DNA of 64,000 bases from Roseobacter sp. GAI101 (GTDB lineage: Bacteria; Pseudomonadota; Alphaproteobacteria; Rhodobacterales; Rhodobacteraceae): the NCBI RefSeq assembly GCF_000156335.1, contig NZ_DS999213.1, positions 821,549-885,548 of the forward strand. The letters run 5' to 3'. The notes beneath the pieces were generated by a model. That model was not told the DNA's origin. It saw only the letters and a list, made by a program, of their open reading frames with translations, and did no database searches. Every line of letters begins with the position of its first letter. The stretch's first letter is position 1. This document shows positions 61,855-64,000 of this stretch, one piece after another. A program made the translations under genes and the position numbers.

Positions 61855-61874
61855 CGGTATACTGATGTATACCG
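61855..61874. promoter_or_regulatory. 20-bp perfect palindrome upstream of icd
   Basis: CGGTATAC-TGAT-GTATACCG has two 8-bp arms; each contains GTATAC, itself a palindrome, with centres 11 bases apart, about one helical turn. It lies 64 bases before the icd ATG. GTATAC-type sites are typical of GntR-family regulators, so a repressor or activator of icd could bind. No regulator gene is adjacent. Confidence 0.6.
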
Positions 61875-61937
61875 TCTATCTAAACGCGTTCAGATCAGCT
61901 ATGACGCCCTTGGACACGCATCAAAGGAACCGCGCCC

Positions 61938-63152
61938 ATGACCAAGATCAAGGTAGACAACCCGATTGTCGAACTCGACGGCGATGAAATGACCCGGATC
62001 ATCTGGCATTTCATCAAGGAAAAGCTGATCCTGCCCTACCTTGATGTGGATCTGAAATATTATGACCTTGGCATGGAAGTCCGCGACGAGACGAACGACC
62101 AGATCACCATCGACGCGGCCCACGCAATCAAAGAATACGGCGTCGGCGTCAAATGCGCGACGATCACCCCGGACGAGGCACGGGTCGAAGAATTCGGCCT
62201 GAAAGAGATGTGGCGTTCCCCCAACGGGACGATCCGGAACATTCTGGGCGGCGTGATTTTCCGCCAGCCGATCATCTGCAAGAATGTGCCCCGCCTTGTG
62301 CCCGGCTGGACCAAACCGATCGTCGTGGGCCGCCACGCTTACGGCGACCAGTACAAAGCCACCGATTTCAAATTCCCCGGTAAGGGCAAGCTGACGCTGA
62401 AATTCGTCGGCGAAGATGGCACCGAGATCGAGCGCGAAGTGTTCGATGCACCGGATTCTGGCGTGGTCATGGCGATGTACAACCTTGATAAATCCATCAT
62501 CGATTTCGCCCGCGCGTCGATGAACTATGGCCTGAACCTTGGCTGGCCGGTGTATCTAAGCACCAAGAACACGATCCTGAAACAGTATGACGGCCGTTTC
62601 CTTGAACTGTTCCAGCACATCTACGAGACTGAATTTGCTGATAAATTCAAGGCTGCCGGGATCACCTATGAACACCGGTTGATCGACGACATGGTGGCCT
62701 GTGCGATGAAGTGGAACGGCGGCTACGTCTGGGCCTGCAAGAACTACGATGGCGATGTGCAATCCGATACCGTTGCACAGGGCTTCGGCTCGCTTGGGCT
62801 GATGACGTCGGTGCTGATGACACCAGACGGCCAGACGGTCGAGGCCGAGGCGGCCCATGGTACCGTCACCCGCCACTACCGCCAGCACCAGAAGGGCGAG
62901 GAAACATCGACCAATTCCATCGCGTCGATCTACGCCTGGACAGGCGGCCTGAAGCATCGCGGCAAACTGGACAACAACGCGGCACTGACCCGCTTTGCAG
63001 AGACCCTGGAAAAGACCGTAGTTAGCACCGTGGAATCCGGTCACATGACCAAAGACCTGGCGCTGTTGGTCGGGCCTGACCAGGGCTGGCTGACCACGAT
63101 GGGCTTCCTTGAGAAGGTCGATGAGAACCTGAACAAAGCCTTGAGCGGATAA
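61938..63152 (+). CDS. icd: NADP-dependent isocitrate dehydrogenase
   Basis: TCA-cycle enzyme that oxidises isocitrate to 2-oxoglutarate and CO2, making NADPH. The 404 residues belong to the dimeric, eukaryote-like NADP-IDH group: [25 protein letters not shown], the metal/substrate segment Y-D-G-R-F ([11 protein letters not shown] after it) and [13 protein letters not shown] terminator follows at 63157. The palindrome at 61855 suggests regulated expression. Confidence 0.97.
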   Translation: MTKIKVDNPIVELDGDEMTRIIWHFIKEKLILPYLDVDLKYYDLGMEVRDETNDQITIDAAHAIKEYGVGVKCATITPDEARVEEFGLKEMWRSPNGTIRNILGGVIFRQPIICKNVPRLVPGWTKPIVVGRHAYGDQYKATDFKFPGKGKLTLKFVGEDGTEIEREVFDAPDSGVVMAMYNLDKSIIDFARASMNYGLNLGWPVYLSTKNTILKQYDGRFLELFQHIYETEFADKFKAAGITYEHRLIDDMVACAMKWNGGYVWACKNYDGDVQSDTVAQGFGSLGLMTSVLMTPDGQTVEAEAAHGTVTRHYRQHQKGEETSTNSIASIYAWTGGLKHRGKLDNNAALTRFAETLEKTVVSTVESGHMTKDLALLVGPDQGWLTTMGFLEKVDENLNKALSG

Positions 63153-63156
63153 GTTC

Positions 63157-63189
63157 AAAGGGCCGCACCGAACAGGGCGGCCCTTTTTT
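63157..63189 (+). terminator. Terminator of icd
   Basis: AAAGGGCCGC (63157-63166) pairs with GCGGCCCTTT (63177-63186) around a 10-base loop and six T follow (63184-63189). It starts four bases after the icd stop. Confidence 0.93.
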
Positions 63190-63287
63190 GTGCGTTACCA
63201 GCCCTCAGACCAGGTTGACCACACATAAGGGCGACAAATTGTCCGAGCGCTCTAGACAGGTCAGTCTTGCTGCCCTAAGTGACGCAT

Positions 63288-63896
63288 ATGGAGATAGCAC
63301 ACACAACCGACCATAGCGTGACCGATGATGTCCAAGGTTTAAGCCTTGGCATTTTCCTGTGCGGAATTGGCATTCATGTTCTGACGTCCGTTGGACTGAT
63401 TACGGGCCAAACTGCCGGTTTGGCCGTGATCATCGCCTATCTGACAGGATATTCCTTTGGCATTGTGTTCTTTGCCATCAATCTGCCGTTCTATTTCATC
63501 GCTTACAAACGTCTGGGCATGGAATTTACCATCAAATCGCTTATTTCGGTCTCGCTCTTGTCCGTGGTGACGGAACTCCTCCCCCTTGGGTTCGTGATCC
63601 AGTCCCTCGATCCCGCGTTGGGTGCCGTAATTTTCGGATCGCTCGTGGGGTTGGGCCTGTTGGCCATGTTCCGCCACAACGGGTCATTGGGCGGGCTTGG
63701 CGTGATCGCGCTGCTCGTCCAGGATACCACCGGTTTCAAGGCCGGATGGGTGCAACTGATCACCGACGCGATCATCTTTACAGTGGCCTTGTTTCTGTTT
63801 CCTGCGACGGTGGTCGTCTATTCGCTGCTGGGCGCGGTCGTGTTGAACCTGATTATCACCTTCAACCACCGCCGCGACAGATACATCGCAACCTAA
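63288..63896 (+). CDS. YitT-family membrane protein
   Basis: A 202-residue inner-membrane protein with five hydrophobic helices of the YitT family (G-L-I-T-G-Q-T-A-G-L-A-V-I, F-A-I-N-L-P-F-Y, G-S-L-V-G-L-G and N-G-S-L-G-G-L-G-V-I-A). The family is short of experimental data; transport is likely. ATG 63288 is chosen; GTG 63279 adds three residues. Confidence 0.85.
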   Translation: MEIAHTTDHSVTDDVQGLSLGIFLCGIGIHVLTSVGLITGQTAGLAVIIAYLTGYSFGIVFFAINLPFYFIAYKRLGMEFTIKSLISVSLLSVVTELLPLGFVIQSLDPALGAVIFGSLVGLGLLAMFRHNGSLGGLGVIALLVQDTTGFKAGWVQLITDAIIFTVALFLFPATVVVYSLLGAVVLNLIITFNHRRDRYIAT

Positions 63897-63947
63897 GGGC
63901 TTTGCCTCTATTGCCCGCGATTGTGTGTTTTGGCGTAAAGTCTGGCG

Positions 63948-64000
63948 ATGATTCCGCTGGCGGTCTTTTCAAACAGACACGGGATTACAGCGTGGACAAG
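63948..64000 (+). other. Possible start of a further gene at the window edge
   Basis: ATG 63948 opens a frame that stays open to base 64000 (17 codons), and a GTG at 63992 in another frame is an alternative. The fragment is too short to judge. No clear ribosome site is seen. Confidence 0.2.

Noticed and set aside
1-64000. CRISPR arrays, insertion sequences and rRNA genes
   Set aside because: No regularly spaced repeats, transposase genes, terminal inverted repeats or rRNA sequence were seen on either strand.

Overview
This window looks like a chromosomal segment of a marine Rhodobacterales species (Roseobacter clade, Alphaproteobacteria). The basis is recognition of gene families and order, not a database search. 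Indicators are a 407-residue 5-aminolevulinate synthase of the Rhodobacter type, an IscR that lacks the usual cysteine triad, a fused PhaAB antiporter subunit, an acetolactate synthase with a GEAS variant of the GDG thiamine motif, Bpt-type aminoacyl transferase, DctPQM TRAP transport, and a methyl-H4folate/corrinoid methyltransferase cluster. The DNA is GC-rich with dense, often overlapping genes. Most of it is housekeeping.

Layout. 1-7.8 kb: the 3' part of bpt, then a TRAP transporter operon (dctP-dctQ-dctM, minus strand, with unusually large membrane subunits) divergent from a Cache-type histidine kinase and a NarL-type regulator that probably control it. 7.8-10.6 kb: ilvI-ilvH for branched-chain amino acids, preceded by a complete attenuator (promoter, 20-codon Leu/Val/Ile leader peptide, terminator hairpin). 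10.6-15 kb: a possible cold-shock-like small protein, an XRE regulator, a Rieske oxygenase with a small partner, and an amidase. 15-28.3 kb: prfB, PBP1A, AmiC, an aminotransferase, two periplasmic thioredoxin-fold proteins, a C5-cytosine methyltransferase overlapping a GIY-YIG nuclease, ispG, a RodZ-like protein and hemA. 28.3-31.8 kb: two small-to-medium secreted proteins (one DUF2145), a TetR regulator with twin upstream palindromes, and an M20 peptidase.

31.9-39.3 kb is the most unusual part. Two tRNA-Asp(GUC) genes lie in an exact 85-bp direct repeat and flank a three-gene minus-strand operon of unrecognised proteins (162, 925 and 1039 residues). Their N-termini carry a related short motif. 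This is the best candidate for an undescribed system.

39.4-45.5 kb: a six-gene Pha/Mrp cation/proton antiporter operon. 45.7-50.9 kb: rlmE, a Ppx/GppA phosphatase, a one-carbon cluster (small virulence-factor-domain protein, MetF-like reductase, methyl-H4folate:corrinoid methyltransferase) and a RidA-family protein. 51-60.2 kb: tRNA-Arg(CCG) and the iscR-desulfurase-sufB-C-D-S operon, which also holds two YIP1 membrane proteins, a YbjQ protein, a 63-residue membrane protein and a pyruvyl-transferase-like protein; a probable Irr/ICE palindrome lies upstream. 60.3-64 kb: an alpha/beta hydrolase, a 79-residue protein and an HD protein in one operon, then icd with a striking 20-bp palindrome upstream, a YitT-family membrane protein and the edge of the window.
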